In this document: piece by piece, positions 1 through 11,070 of the stretch
How the letters are laid out: every line of letters begins with the position of its first letter
How positions within the stretch are numbered: position 1 is the first letter of the stretch
Assembly (NCBI RefSeq): GCF_036898095.1
Contig: NC_090759.1
Span: 21,466,497 to 21,530,496 of the forward strand
Length of the DNA: 64,000 bases
Origin: Palaemon carinicauda
Taxonomy: Eukaryota > Arthropoda > Malacostraca > Decapoda > Palaemonidae
Direction of reading: 5' to 3'
Translations under genes and position numbers: made by a program
The notes under the pieces: model-generated
Told to the model about the DNA's origin: nothing
Seen by the model: the letters and a program-made list of their open reading frames with translations, nothing else
The model's database searches: none

Positions 1-823
1 TTTTGTGGGGAATTTTTTTTTATGGTAAATCTCGAGAAGTAAGCCACATTACCATTTTCTTTAGAAAGTAAAGAATTCATTATTTATTGTGTATATTCAA
101 TGAATCTGGCCTTATTTTCTTGTGGAAAGGTTAAAGGCTTGGGGTCCCAGTTGGTAATCGTGGATCATGGATGGGGAAATGTCAAGAACTAGTGCTTTAG
201 AGCAATAATAATCATCAAGAATGCATGATAACTGCCATAAAGTGATGCAGTTAATTTACATTTTCATTAAAGAAGTTAATTTCTTTATTGGGTAAAGTTT
301 TGGATTCAACCAAATTGGGAAATGTATTATATTAATATATTTTCCTAGTAAAGCACGTGATAACAAAACACTTCTTCTCAATACATTATTGTCGCTAATG
401 CATACTTACAGAGAAAAAAAATATTTCAGGAATTGAAGGTCTTGACTTTTTCTAAGTTTAGTGTATATCTTTCCATGGGCACGCAAGGTAGCTCTTGTTC
501 GTTTGTATATCTGTTTTCATCTTACTTGGCTCCTCCCCATTGCGCAATGTGACAATATTTGCTTGAATGCGCATTTGCTCCTCCCACTAATGTCGCTCCT
601 CCAATCTAAATACTACTGGGTTCTTTTCAAGGGTTATTATTGGACGATTCATTGGTCTCTCAGTCTTGTTTCAAGGATCTGTTTTTCGTGCAATATAACA
701 TTGTAAACGATAGTATTTTGTTTTTTTCCCTATTTCATTATGGGAGAAACCCGTGATTGTCATTTGTTTTCGGTTTTCAAAAGTTCCGGTTTCTATATTT
801 TCATCACAAGTCACTTGACTGTC
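1..823. other. Host-like AT-rich DNA, no gene recognised
   Basis: AT-rich sequence with no convincing coding region. Short open frames here show no motif I recognise. It directly precedes the Merlin-like fragment and could include its promoter or 5' non-coding part, but no clear TATA box or splice signal supports that. Confidence 0.5.
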
Positions 824-1087
824 ATGGATCCTCCGGTCCGGTTGTGTGAAATATGTCGTTATTCCTATTTTGATGTGATCGGCAGATTTCATGGGAATTA
901 TAATGGAACTCCTGAAGTAGTGAATCGTTTTCTAAGGGAGCATTCCGTATTACCTTTAAGTGTCCAGTGTGGTAAATGTGATTCGGCTTTACATTTTCGT
1001 GAGGATAGACATGTGTGGTATTGTACCAAATCTGTAAAGAAGGGTCAACCACAACCTTCCACATCTTCATCGTCATCTTCCGTTTAA
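824..1087 (+). pseudogene. Merlin/ISXO2-like transposase N-terminal fragment
   Basis: An 87-residue open frame. I chose the ATG at 824 because the upstream extension from 740 is low in recognisable features. The C-terminal half has a zinc-ribbon pattern: CGKC, then about 12 residues later a Tyr-Cys (WYC), preceded by a 'FLREHSVLP' stretch. This resembles the N-terminal region of ISXO2/Merlin DDE transposases in animals, which begin with a short helical region and a C-x2-C zinc ribbon ending in W-x-C. The DDE catalytic domain is not found downstream. The frame ends in a Ser-rich tail and TAA, immediately followed by a GT-A-A-G that would make a good splice donor, so it may be an old first exon. 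Family-level inference is moderate; function is presumably lost. Confidence 0.45.
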
Positions 1088-1140
1088 GGTAAGAAGTGAT
1101 TTAACAAAATATATATATTCAAATTTACCCCTGGTTAAAG

Positions 1141-1640
1141 GGGGGGTCGCAGGTGGAGCAAAGCCCCCCCCCCCCCCCCCCCCCGGTAGGGGTACAGGGC
1201 CCCTAGGTTAGGTTAGGTGGGTTTGTTAGGTTCTGTGGTGCCCTGAAAATTACTGTGGCCTTAAGGGGGGGGTCGCAGGGGGGGCAGAGCCCCCCCCCCG
1301 GTAGGGGTACAGGGCCCCTAGGTTAGGTTAGGTGGGTTTGTTAGGTTCTGTGGTGCCTTGAAAATTACTGTGGCCATAAGGGGAAGTCGCAGGGGGGGCG
1401 AAGCCCCCCCGGTAGGGGTACAGGGCCCTTAGGTTAGGTTAGGTGGGTTTGTTAGGTTCTGTGGTGCCTTGAAAATTACTCTGGCCATAAGGGGGGGTCG
1501 CAGGGGGGGGCGAAGCCCCCCCCCCCCCCGGTAGGGGTACAGGGCCCCTAGGTTAGGTTAGGTGGGTTTGTTAGGTTCTGTGGTGCCCTGAAAATTACTG
1601 TGGCTTTAAGGGGGGGTCGCTGGGGGGCCCTACCCCCCTC
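1141..1640. repeat. GC-rich tandem repeat, unit about 118 bp, four copies plus a partial one
   Basis: Units begin near 1141, 1266, 1381, 1493 and 1611. Each contains a G-run, a core GCGAAGC/GCAAAGC/GCAGAGC, a C-run (up to about 20 C at 1165), GGTAGGGGTACAGGGCCC, then TAGGTTAGGTTAGG and TTGTTAGG. The G-run, GNA-type loop and C-run form a perfect hairpin. The TTAGG iterations match the arthropod telomere motif but are only two or three long. A diverged relative lies at about 63640-63760. Confidence 0.85.
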
Positions 1641-2590
1641 CCCCTGGTAGGCCTAGTTAGGGGTATGGGGGAGGGGTGCTGGAACATTAATTATTCATTT
1701 ATTGCAAATATCATTCAATGCCCCAACACCCTCCCCCCCCTTCCCCCACCCAAAACCCCGGTTCCCAAAGGGTGTCCCCCATAATTGGTGGGATGAACTA
1801 GGGTATACATAGTAAATCTCTAAATCGGTTGGTTTTCAGTCAAAATAAACGTTAAATTCATTGAAACCACACTATTTCTGATGCAACAAATATATTTTTA
1901 TTGCATTTTTCCAAATTTGGCTGAAACTAAAAATTTACCCTTTATTGTTAATTATAATGTATGTTATTGATTGATGATTATTGATTCATTTTTCGATGAA
2001 TTTATAGAAAATCACGGGACAACATTTCTAAGAGGAAATAAACTTTTTCTGAATGATGTGTTTTCAACGAATTAGACCTCTATTTCCACTGCACATAAGC
2101 CGTTCTGTTATGGGCCCCTTCCCGAAGGACACAGGTGGGAACCTGGGATTTTGGGTATGCGAAAACAGGACCGGGATTATTTAACACTTTTGAGATATGT
2201 AATGGGTACAGAACCTAAAAAACCAACCTAACCTAAGCTAGTAGTTCCCAGGTCACAACCCCTAGGTGGGGCTCGGACAAACATTGTGATTATTCAACAC
2301 TTGAGATTTTTAAAAGGGTACAGAACCTAACCTAACCTAGTAGTTCCCAGGTCACAACCCCTAGCTGGGGCCAAGCTGCCCGGTCCCCCCTTCCCAGGTG
2401 ACAAACTAAAATCAAATCATAAATAAATCCTTATATTATGATAAAGTAAATCAGAAATAGTTCCTTACCTTATGATTAACACCTATTTTTTTTTTTGTCT
2501 TGTCCTTGTATTTCTGTAATGATACCAAATTTCTAAATAGATTGTACTCCCTCTTGACCTTTCGTCACTACAGGCATTCCTGTAGTAGTC
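1640..2590. other. Non-coding host-like DNA with two direct repeats carrying CCTAA motifs
   Basis: A G-rich stretch near 1655-1675 and a C-rich stretch near 1720-1750 are roughly inverted. Two related copies of about 110 bp lie at about 2160-2290 and 2283-2370; both contain 'gggtacagaacct', CCTAACCTAA and 'agttcccaggtcacaacccc'. The TTAGG-type motif is on the opposite strand to the preceding tandem repeat. No coding region is seen. Confidence 0.6.
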
Positions 2591-3070
2591 TATCTGAAAA
2601 ATAGCTCTACAGCACTCGCAACACTTTTCCTTAAGAATCAAATTGTCGTTGAGCATATTCAACCACTAGTTCAATACCACCACTTGGAAAATAAGGATAA
2701 AATTCTTCATAACCAACATTGCACTGCACACGATCCGTAGGAATTGGGTTTTTTGCCAAAATTAAAGCCAAAAGGGTCAGCCACTACCCTTGCCATAGCT
2801 ACAACAAAATGAAATGCTGGTTTTCCTTCAATATTAGAAGTATTCAGTCAAACATGGATAATAGTGGACGTTAAAGTAACTTTATTACTTTGCTGAAATC
2901 TTGGTAAAACTTGTTTTTCAACTGAAGTTGTTCGTAATTGGTTACGAAACCATTACTTCATAATGATGTCACAGCTCTCAGCCAATACTGTAACTGGAAT
3001 TGCTTGTTTGCTTAAAGTGAGATGAGGTGCTCGTTAAAAGTAAATATCACGTAAAGGAAATGTGTCTCCC
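2590..3070 (-). repeat. Dispersed repeat of unknown family, copy 1
   Basis: This segment matches 56350-56950 in the same orientation. The best-conserved part reads, on the minus strand, a short peptide containing GIELVVEYAQR, preceded by IPT-x3-QC. In this copy a further open stretch with CCECC follows it. Frames are broken by indels in both copies. I do not recognise the protein. The pair is either a dispersed element or an old segmental duplication. Confidence 0.6.
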
Positions 3071-3389
3071 GACTCATCAGCCTCATGCGTCTCAGAGAAT
3101 AATGTATAGAGAAGGAAAGATGAGTTTTACCATTGTTCATTGATTCACCAGTAAATTTTCCCCACCCAAAACCCTGGGTTCCCACTGGGTGTCCCCATTA
3201 CCGTAGGATATATTAGGGTATATCTTATTAACTATTTATTTGCAAGGGAAATAAAGGTAATTTTTGAGAAAAAAAAGTCTATATATACCCCACTTTTTAT
3301 ATTAGTAAAGTTTGCCCTGTGTTTTACTATACCAGTAATACAGTACAGTACAGTACCTATTTTTCAATTGTAAATAATAATTTTGGCCA
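3070..3389. other. Host-like flank left of D0
   Basis: AT-rich DNA without a gene. A segment near 3165-3215 (CCCACCCAAAACCCTGGGTT) repeats the one at about 1746-1800, so it is another local repeat. Short ACAGT iterations lie at about 3343-3355. Confidence 0.5.
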
Positions 3390-3655
3390 TTTGTTCCTAC
3401 ACTTGATACAAACCTGAATTCTTTACTATAGGAGATATTCTAGCGCGAGCTGGAAAATATGGCAGAAAAACCTTAACAAGGTCGTTAACGACGGGGCAGG
3501 TAATTACCCACCTGCTAGTGGTGGGGGGACTGCCAGTCGATAGCTGCTGTTTACCTTCAATTGAATTCTAGCCATCACAGTGGTAACACCGCTGCTCATG
3601 CTTTTATTTGACTGGCAGACTAGCCTTTCTTTTTTGGGTTTTTTTTTATTAATCC
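3390..3655 (+). repeat. D0 left inverted terminal repeat
   Basis: This inverted-matches about 34200-34473: the sequence around 'gaattctttactata', 'gatattctagcgc', 'aaccttaacaaggtcgttaacg' and 'ggtaattaccc' reappears as its complement at the right end. D1 is inserted just after it. Confidence 0.8.
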
Positions 3656-3860
3656 TTTGTTCCGTAACTGACATACAAACCACGCTATTTAATAGGGGTT
3701 ATTACTTTCGGCGTAGCTGAAATGACGAGCCATTAAAATTTTAACTATGGTTTACTACCCCACCGCTAGTTAGCGGGGTGTAGGGAGGGTAGCCTGCTAA
3801 CCCCCCCCCCCCTCTCACACACACACACCTGTTTGAGCTCACTTTACTTTTGGCTCGGAG
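3656..3860 (+). repeat. D1 left inverted terminal repeat
   Basis: This is the complement of about 28336-28564, including a shared 'gctatttaataggggttatta', a C/G homopolymer, a CA/TG run and the GAGCTCACTTT block. It begins directly after the TTT integration triplet. Confidence 0.85.
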
Positions 3861-4860
3861 CGAGAACAGTTGTTCCTCTCTCTCTCTCTCCTCGCCTATT
3901 TTGGACTGCCATTAATTTTTGTCTTTTTACTTACTATTCTTATACTGTACTTGTAATATATCTAAACATTCTTTGTTTATGTATATATTGTGTATAGAAA
4001 TGTAGTAAGTTTTCTTTTCAGTGTTTGTGCTGTGTGTGTGATGTACGACAACGACACTTACGTAGTAGCAAGGCCACCTCAGTTCCACTTCGTGGGGAAC
4101 GACCTCTCCCTCTCTGGTCCATCGGTCTTCCTGTCGGCATATATCTGTTAACTCGGCCACCGCAGGGGAATCTTCATCGCCTGGACCCTCTTCATTCATC
4201 TATTATCTTCGCTTTTCCTCTTTTCCTACGGGAAACTTGGATTCTCAGCGAAGGGAATGAGGCCTTTTTTAAATTGACTACGGTCTCTCTCTACTCGAGG
4301 TCGTTCACCTTTACTACAACTACGTACTATTACGGTAGCTCCTTTCCCATTGCGGGTTAGGTTGCTATTCCGTTTGTTTGTCTCAATTATTTTTTGTGAA
4401 ATCTAATTGTATTTTAACTTTTCAGCTTTCTCTGTGGGGAACACTTCCCTTCCGGGATTCAGTGATTCTCACTATTAGTGAATATTCTTAGATGATTTAG
4501 ATAATTATAATTCTGTTATAATTCTGTTTTTATTACAGTTACTCCCCCCCCCTTCTCCCATGGATGTCATCTGGGGAAGGGGGGCGCATACTTAATTCTT
4601 ATTTTTATGTTATTCCCTCGGGGTTCCTCTTCGGAGTTCCTCCCTAGGGAATTTCTGTTAAAATAATTATTTAATTTTATTTTTCCAGTTAACTATGCAG
4701 TTTTTCTTCGTTCGACTAAAGAGTGCCAACGAAGCAGAGCTGTCCTGTTCATGCCTGATGTCGCTGCCGTCCCTCAGAGGACGTCGTCATGGGCGTTATC
4801 CCTTCTCTTAGAAGTACTCCTGTGACAACATGCCAGCACTTCAGATCATCTTAGAACGCT
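3860..4860 (+). other. D1 5' leader, non-coding
   Basis: This aligns by eye with D2 (about 6740-7560) and D3 (about 41360-42060 continued at 48956-49390). Shared blocks include 'actgccattaatttttgtc', 'gtttatgtatat' and 'tcatgggcgt'. No long frame is conserved between copies. The short stretch at 4416-4427 (AACTTTTCAGCT) is the unoccupied version of the site that holds D4 in D3. Confidence 0.65.
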
Positions 4861-5410
4861 AATGGAGGTTCGCCTCCAGGGGTTGGATAACTTCCCTTTT
4901 GAGGGAGGTTTCCTCCCCAGGTGTGTGGTTTTCTCCCTTCAGAGGGAGAACTTCCCATACCTTAATAAATTTATCACCTTCGACTACTGTTGCTGCCCTT
5001 CGGCCAGACTTTTCTTCCCCCGTGCTGAGTTTCTCTTCCTTCAGGGGTGGAGCACAGTCTTGGCAAGTCTCTTCTACGAAGTGTTCACCTCTCTCGTTTG
5101 CGAGAGAGGCCACTCATAGAGACTTCTCTTCGGAGGATCGCTACTGCGAAGGTCAGCTTGCTGATCCATCAGCCCTAAGGGGCGTCACCACGAGTGTCTT
5201 CAGGTCTCTTCTACGAAGTGTCACCTCTCTCGTTCGCGAGAGAGACCACTCATAGAGACTCCTCTTCGGAGGATCGCTACTGATAAGGTCAGCTTGCTGA
5301 TCTAACGGCCCTAAGGGGCGTCAACACGAGTGTGTTCAAGTCTCTTCTACGAAGTAGGCACCTCTCTCGTTCGCGGGAGAGGTTTGTCAAGAGACTCCGC
5401 CTCGAAGGAT
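4860..5410 (+). repeat. D1 hairpin-rich tandem repeat, unit about 134 bp
   Basis: About 2.5 copies begin near 5069, 5207 and 5339. Each unit contains CTTC-TAC-GAAG, a 9-bp stem CCTCTCTCG/CGAGAGAGG with TTTG or TTCG loop (first copy 5088-5109), CTC-TTCG-GAG and a CCCTAAGGGG palindrome. Just upstream, 4865-4878 is GGAGG-TTCG-CCTCC, and near 4937 TTCTCCCT-TCAG-AGGGAGAA is an 8-bp stem. Stops in all frames argue against protein coding. Confidence 0.8.
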
Positions 5411-5719
5411 CAAGCAGAACTTCCAGTGACCTCAACCTTGTGCTGCAACGTGGTCCTTTGGACTTCAGACCTGGACTCTAACACGGATCTTTTACGGTCC
5501 CATCGGTGGATGCTAGCCCTTCCAAAGGGCACATCCCAGTTCCTGATTGTCTTGCCAGCTGACCTACCGATCTACCAGCGCAACCTTGCGCGGCAACGAA
5601 GGACTTCGGTCCTGGACTCTAAAGCAGACCTGCTTACGGTCCTCATAGGGGAATGCCCGCCCTTTTTTAAAGGGCACATCCCAGTTCCTGATCGTCCTAC
5701 CAGCTGACCCTTCAACCTA

Positions 5720-6500
5720 CTGGCGCGCACGCTCGCCGATCTTCTTACGACCACTAGCGCTGACTATCTTCTTACGCGCGCAAGTGCCGACGATCTTCTT
5801 ACGTGTGCAAGCGCCGACGATCTTCTTACACGCGCAAGCACCAATGATCGTCCGCGCGCAGGTACTGATGGTTTCGCGCGTGCTCCGCTACCTTCGCGCG
5901 CACGCTCGCTGATCTTCTTACGCACGCTCGCTGATCTTCTTACGCGCGCTCGCTGATCTTCTTACGCGCGCTCGCTGATCTTCTTACGCGCGTAAGCGCC
6001 AACAATCTTCTTATGCGCGCAACCGCCGACGATCTTCTTATGCGCGCAAGCGCCGACGATCTTCTTACGCGCGCAAGCGCCGACGATCTTCTTACGCGCG
6101 CAAGCGCCGACGATCTTCTTACGCGCGCAAGCGCCGACGATCTTCTTACGCGCGCAAGCGCCGACGATCTTCTTACGCGCGCAAGCGCCGACGATCTTCT
6201 TACGCGCGCAAGCGCCGACGATCTTCTTACGCGCGCAAGCGCCGACGATCTTCTTACGCGCGCAAGCGCCGACGATCTTCTTACGCGCGCAAGCGCCGAC
6301 GATCTTCTTACGCCCGGGTACCGATGGTTTCCCGCGTGCGCTCGCCGATCTTCTTACGCACGCAAGCGCTGACGATCTTCATACGCACGCAAGCGCTGAC
6401 GATCTTCATACGCACACAAGCGCTGACGATCTTCATACGCACACAAGCGCCGACGATCTTCTTATGTGCGCAAGTACCGACGATCTTTCCCGCGCACGCC
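5720..6500 (+). repeat. 27-bp minisatellite in D1
   Basis: The unit contains GCGCGCAAGCGCCGACGATC and TTCTTAC. It is homogeneous from about 6030 to 6310 and degenerate on both sides. In one frame it reads ASADDLLTR repeated, which is simply the 27-nt period. GCGC-GCAA-GCGC within the unit can form a small stem-loop. Confidence 0.9.
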
Positions 6501-6551
6501 AATAGTCATACGCGCGAGCGCGCCGATAGTTTTCCCCGCGCGCGCCGATAG
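6500..6551 (+). repeat. Left stub of the D1 22-bp minisatellite
   Basis: Two diverged units with GCCGATAG lie just left of the D2 insertion. The array resumes at 15951 after D2, so D2 split one repeat array. Confidence 0.8.
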
Positions 6552-6760
6552 TTTGTTCCGTAACTGAAATACAAACCTCGCTATTTACATGGGGTAATTA
6601 CTTCAGCGTAGCCGAACGATGAGCCATAAAGGTTTTAACGAGGGTTTCCTACCCCGCCGCTAGTTAGTGGGGGGGAGGGAGGGGTAGCTAGCTACCCCTC
6701 CCCCTCACACATACCGGAGAATACTCCACTTTACTTTTGGCTCGGATAGCGATCGGAAGT
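6552..6760 (+). repeat. D2 left inverted terminal repeat
   Basis: This is the complement of about 15730-15950: shared CGAGGGTTTCCTACC, GCTAGTTAG, GTAGCTAGCTAC and GGAGAATACTCCACTTTACTT blocks. Confidence 0.85.
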
Positions 6761-7560
6761 CTCCGCTCCTATCCTCACTTGACGGCCATTATTGTTTTGT
6801 CTTTTAACTTACCTTTTCTTATACTTAATATATTTAAACATTATTGATGTTTATGTATATTTTTGTGTATAGAAAATAGTAAGTTTCCTTTGCTTTCTGT
6901 GTTGTGCGGTGTGTGTTGTGTACGTCTACGAGTGATCGCCGACTTTGCAGGCCACTACGATCTTTTCTTGATCACGGCCTTTCACTCCTAGGCCACCATG
7001 GTTGCCTTCGTGGAGCCCGACCCTTCTATTGAGGTCGTTCACCTCTTACTCCGTACTACACCTACGATAGCCTCTCAGGACCGAGTCGCTATTTGGTTTT
7101 TTTTGTCTCGATTATTTTTATGAATATAATTGTGTTTTAACTTTTCTGCTCAGGGCTCACGTCCCTTCGGGGGTCGGTGATCCTTGGAACATTCAAAGTC
7201 AGTTGCATAATTATAATGTTATAATTCTGTTTTGTTAACCTTCGTCCCCCCTCCTCACCTGGGCATGCGGGGTTGGGGAGGTGGGGCGCATACCTTCTTT
7301 CGTTCTTATGTTCTTTCCCTCGGGGTTTCTCTTCAGAGTTTCACCCGGGGGAATTTCTGTTAAATAATTATTCTGTTTTATTTTCCAGTTTACGATGCTG
7401 TTTCTTCATGCCCGTTATGTGCCTTCGAAGCAGAGCTGTCCTGTTTATCCTGGGGAGTCGGCTTCGCCGCCGTCTCTCAAGGCGTTCGTCAGGGGCGTTC
7501 CCTTCTCTTAGAAGTTCCCCCGTGACTACTGCCAGCTCTTCATTGCATCCTAGAACGATA
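6760..7560 (+). other. D2 5' leader, non-coding
   Basis: Homologous to the D1 leader (shared 'gtttatgtatatt', 'gtcgttcacct', 'ttctgttaaataattatt'). No conserved frame is seen. Confidence 0.6.
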
Positions 7561-8680
7561 AGGAGGTTCGCCTCCAGGGTAGTTAGTTAACTTCCCTTTT
7601 TACCTTTCCTTGGTCCTTAGGCGGTTATGCTCTTGGGGCTGAGCGGCCGCCCTTGTGACTTGCTCAAGGGGCTGAGCGGTTGCAAGGCTAGACCATGGTA
7701 CTAGCGACTATGCTCTTGGGGCTGAGCGGTCGCTTCTGTAGCTACGCTCAAGGGACTGAGCAGCTGCAGGATCAGTCTGGCCCTCTCTCGTTCGCGAGGG
7801 AGGCCGCACTAAGGGCTCCTCCTCGGAGGATTGCTCCTTTTGTCTCTTCTACGAAGTGTCCCCTCCCGTTCGCGTGAGAGGACACTCACAGAGACTCCTC
7901 TTCGGAGGATTGTTCCTGTTTACGTCTGTTGATCTCACGGCCTTTCGGGGCTCCATCACCAGTCTCTTCTACGAAGTGCTCACCTCTCTCGTTCGCGAGA
8001 GAGGCCACTCATAGAGACTCCTCTTCGGAGGTTTGTTCCTGTTGTCAACAGCTTGCTGTTCAGTCACTAGCACTTCGGTGTTTAGTGACGGAGAAACTTC
8101 GGTTTCTCGTTGCGTTGACCCTTCGGGGTCTTGCAACTATTCCCCTCGGGGCCTCGCTACTCAGGCTACGTTAGACCCTTGGTCTCTCATCCCTCAGTGT
8201 ACCTGTTGCCTGCTGTATCCGTTCCTCACTGTAGACGCGCCTTGGGCGCCCACGCCCCCGTTATCTAACGGGCTCCTCCCTTCGGGGCAGGAGAGACTTT
8301 CTCACACCTTGAGTAAGTCCCTTAAGTGCCAGGTATCACCTGCGCTCCAACGTTCCCTTACGCGCTAGCGCTCGACTGGTGTTCCTGAGTCTGCCTTCAG
8401 AGACACCCTGTTCCAGTATTCAGTTAGGCTGCTACCACCGTTCCCTGCGCATTTGCGCACATCGTTGGGGTTCCTGAGATAGCGCACTGGCGCTCACCAG
8501 CGTTTCAGCCTACGGTGTGTCTAAGTCTCTTCTACGAAGGACACCTCTCCCGTTCAAGGGAAAGGTACCTCACAGAAACCACTCCTTGGAGTATTTAGCA
8601 GTCTCTCAGTTTATCGTCGGCACTGAAGTAGACCTCCTGGTCCTCTTCAGGGGATGCCCTCCCTTTTAGGGACACATCCC
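7560..8680 (+). repeat. D2 hairpin array
   Basis: Many short perfect stem-loops occur: GGAGG-TTCG-CCTCC near 7562; CCTCTCTCG-TTCG-CGAGAGAGG at 7983-8004; CCTC-TTCG-GAGG at 8020-8031; and a run near 8070-8150 of CAC-TTCG-GTG, GAAAC-TTCG-GTTTC, GACCC-TTCG-GGGTC and CCCCTCGGGG. 'gtctcttctacgaagtg' recurs three times. The same motifs in the same order appear in D0. Confidence 0.8.
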
Positions 8681-8879
8681 AGTTCCTGATCTATGAGTTA
8701 GCCGATCCTTCAACCATTTCCGACGATCTTTTGTTACACAGAAGAGGATCGAACGATCCTCTTCCCTCCAGAGGGACTCCCTGTCAGTGCGAGGGTTGGT
8801 CGACATCCCTGGTCTGGATGCCGTTGTCAGAACGTTCAAGCAGGCGATGAGCCTGTGCCTTCTGACTGGGGTCACTAAT

Positions 8880-9540
8880 CAGTAGCAGCTTCCTCTCCCC
8901 CTGAAGGGGGTGAGAGGAATCTCTGGCATGGTATCTCCCCCAAGGACTATCCTGTCCCTTCGCGAGTCCTTACGCAGGCGATGAGCCCTCCTCGGAGCAC
9001 TACCCATCCCCAGGAGGGTCGGAAGACCCGGTCCTCTCCCCCTCACTCCATTGGGAGAATCCCCGTCTCTTCCTGAGGGTCCTTTGTGCGGAGGGGGCGA
9101 AGCCTTACGTCCTTCATCGCTGGGGTCCAGTTTCCCTCCTAGGAGGGATCCTAAGGCCCTGTCTTCCGCAAGGATCCGACAGGATCCAGTTGGACCCTTG
9201 GCGCATGTCTACGAGTCTCCCCAGGAAGAGCCTCCGGGGATGGGAGACCTTGCTGCCAGTCCATCAGGAGGAGGAGCTCCAGGGGTCGGAACTTGTGTTC
9301 TGGCAGGTTCTGGCCCTCAGGAGAAACCTCAAGGGGATCCCAGATTCAGAGATTCCTCCTCGGTAAGGGAAGGATACGGTCCTGGACCGAGTTCTACTCA
9401 CCCAAGGACTCCCTTACGCCAGTGCAGCTTGCCCTGGTCTCAGGGAATGGAGAGCGCCAGAGACTAGGCCGAGGGCCAGCTCTCCGAGCTTGTCTTCTTC
9501 AACAGTCCCGGTTGGTTTCGAGCCCTTCCCTCCTCCCTGG
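8880..9540 (+). pseudogene. D2 gag-position remnant
   Basis: A Pro/Gly/Ser-rich open frame (9051-9467) lies where gag precedes the reverse transcriptase in DIRS elements. I see no zinc knuckle or other diagnostic motif, so the call rests on position. It is not alignable in detail with the basic C-terminus seen in D1. Confidence 0.35.
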
Positions 9541-9559
9541 GTAGGGATCGGTGAGGGGA

Positions 9560-11070
9560 CGGGCCCTCCGGGCGGAAGTCCAGTCCATGTCGGAGATACT
9601 CTCCCTCCAAGAGGTGGCCAACGGGTTCCGAGGCCTCCTTTATCGTCTTCTTCCCTTCTCGACTCTGTACAGGGTTGTCAAACAGTCTCGGTTCAGCATA
9701 GCGACAGCAGACGCGGTCAGCTTTGCGGTGAGACCGCAAGACTTCATGTGTACACTGGTCCGGTAGGACTCGTACTCCCGGTTCCGGTTCACCCTTCTTC
9801 AAGGAAGTACTTTGGAGTCCGCCTGGAAGGCGGATATACCAGTTCAAGGGCTGTGCTTCGGCCTCTCCACTGCACCTCAACAGTTGTCCGATACTTCCTC
9901 TCGGATCTCTTCACGGGCTCTCGGCATCGGCATCCGGCTACTCCATTTCCTGGGTGACTGGCCGATCCTGGTAGACTTGAAGGCATCCCTTCTTCATCAT
10001 CGGGACAAGCTCCTCGGACTTTACCAAATTCTAAAGATCATGGTGGTCCTCGAGGAGTCCTCCCCGCAGCCCTCTCAGAGTCTGGTATTCCGAGCCTGGT
10101 CTTAGGCTCCTATCTCCCGTAGCCTTCCCCTCAGACAACAGGGTACCAAGGCAGAGGAAGGTCGCGAGACCTTTCCTCAAACGAGAAGACCCTCCAACCC
10201 AAGGTTGTTACGTTTCTCCTCCCTGGCCCGTCTGGTTTCCACACTCGCCCCAGGATGAGTTCTCTCCAGTGGCGACTTGGGGCGCGGGGGAGTTGGGGCC
10301 ACGTCTCCCCAGACGCCGTGACCCATAGGGGTGGGAAGCAGACGAGGGCCTACATTAGGGAGTGGTCCTTCTTGTCCTTCCCCCAAACTTGATGCTGTCT
10401 TCGGACGCGTCAAAGAAAGGGGGGGGGGCCACGTTCTGATCCACGGGTCCTCAGGCCGGTGGTCAGAACCAGGAAGAACCTTCTCTAGTCCTACTAGAGA
10501 CGGAAACAGTGTTTCTGGCACTTCAGTAGCTGCACCTAGCCTGGCGGACTACTCTGTGGTTATGAGGATCAACAACACCACAGTGATGGTTTTCTGGCCC
10601 AGACAAGGAGGTACTTTTCAGTACAACCATCCCATCCTGCGGTAGAGATACCGGGATGGTCCGAGTCCCCCTCGGTCTCCTTAGCAGCTAGCTTGATTCC
10701 AGGCAAAGGAATGGGCTCGCCGACAGTCTGAGCAGTGTGTCACGGACACCACATTCCGAGTGGTCTTTGGATCCTCAAGTAGCCTACAAGTCCTGTCTCG
10801 GTGGGGCTCCCTCTGTGGACCGGTTCGCTACAGCACTGAGCTGCAAGCTCCCGCTGTACTGCTCCCCGGTCACGGATCCCAAGGCCCTCTGGTAGGATGC
10901 CTTCCAGCAACGGTGGGACACCATCGATGTGTTGCCTCCGTAGCTTGCTCCACTTTCCGCCGGGAGTCTATCCAGCATCTCCTCAAAGAGAGAGGATTTT
11001 CGCAACAAGTGGCGAAAAGGAGGCCTGGACGCCTGCGCAAGTCTTCCGCAGTAGTCTCCTAGGCGAAAGA
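9560..11070 (+). pseudogene. D2 reverse transcriptase-RNase H, degraded
   Basis: RT signatures are scattered over several frames: RPQDFMC (about 9730), LCFGLSTAPQ (about 9855) and a palm segment at 9890-10105. The catalytic YLDD box of this family (YLDDWLIL in D1) has become FLGDWPIL here, which loses the first Asp of the pair. The RNase H start (SDASKKG) follows near 10400, adjacent to a run of ten G that replaces the usual Trp codon by Gly. The segment after RNase H (DPKALW, FQQRWD) is at 10870-10930. Multiple stops and frameshifts; certainly dead. Confidence 0.75.

Noticed and set aside
461..706. 81-codon plus-strand frame
   Set aside because: No recognisable motif, AT-rich host-like DNA, no support from a second copy.
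1200..1600. True telomeric tract
   Set aside because: Only two or three TTAGG in a row inside a longer unit; no extended array.
6013..6372. 119-codon frame with ASADDLLTR repeats
   Set aside because: A 27-bp minisatellite; no non-repeat coding sequence attached.
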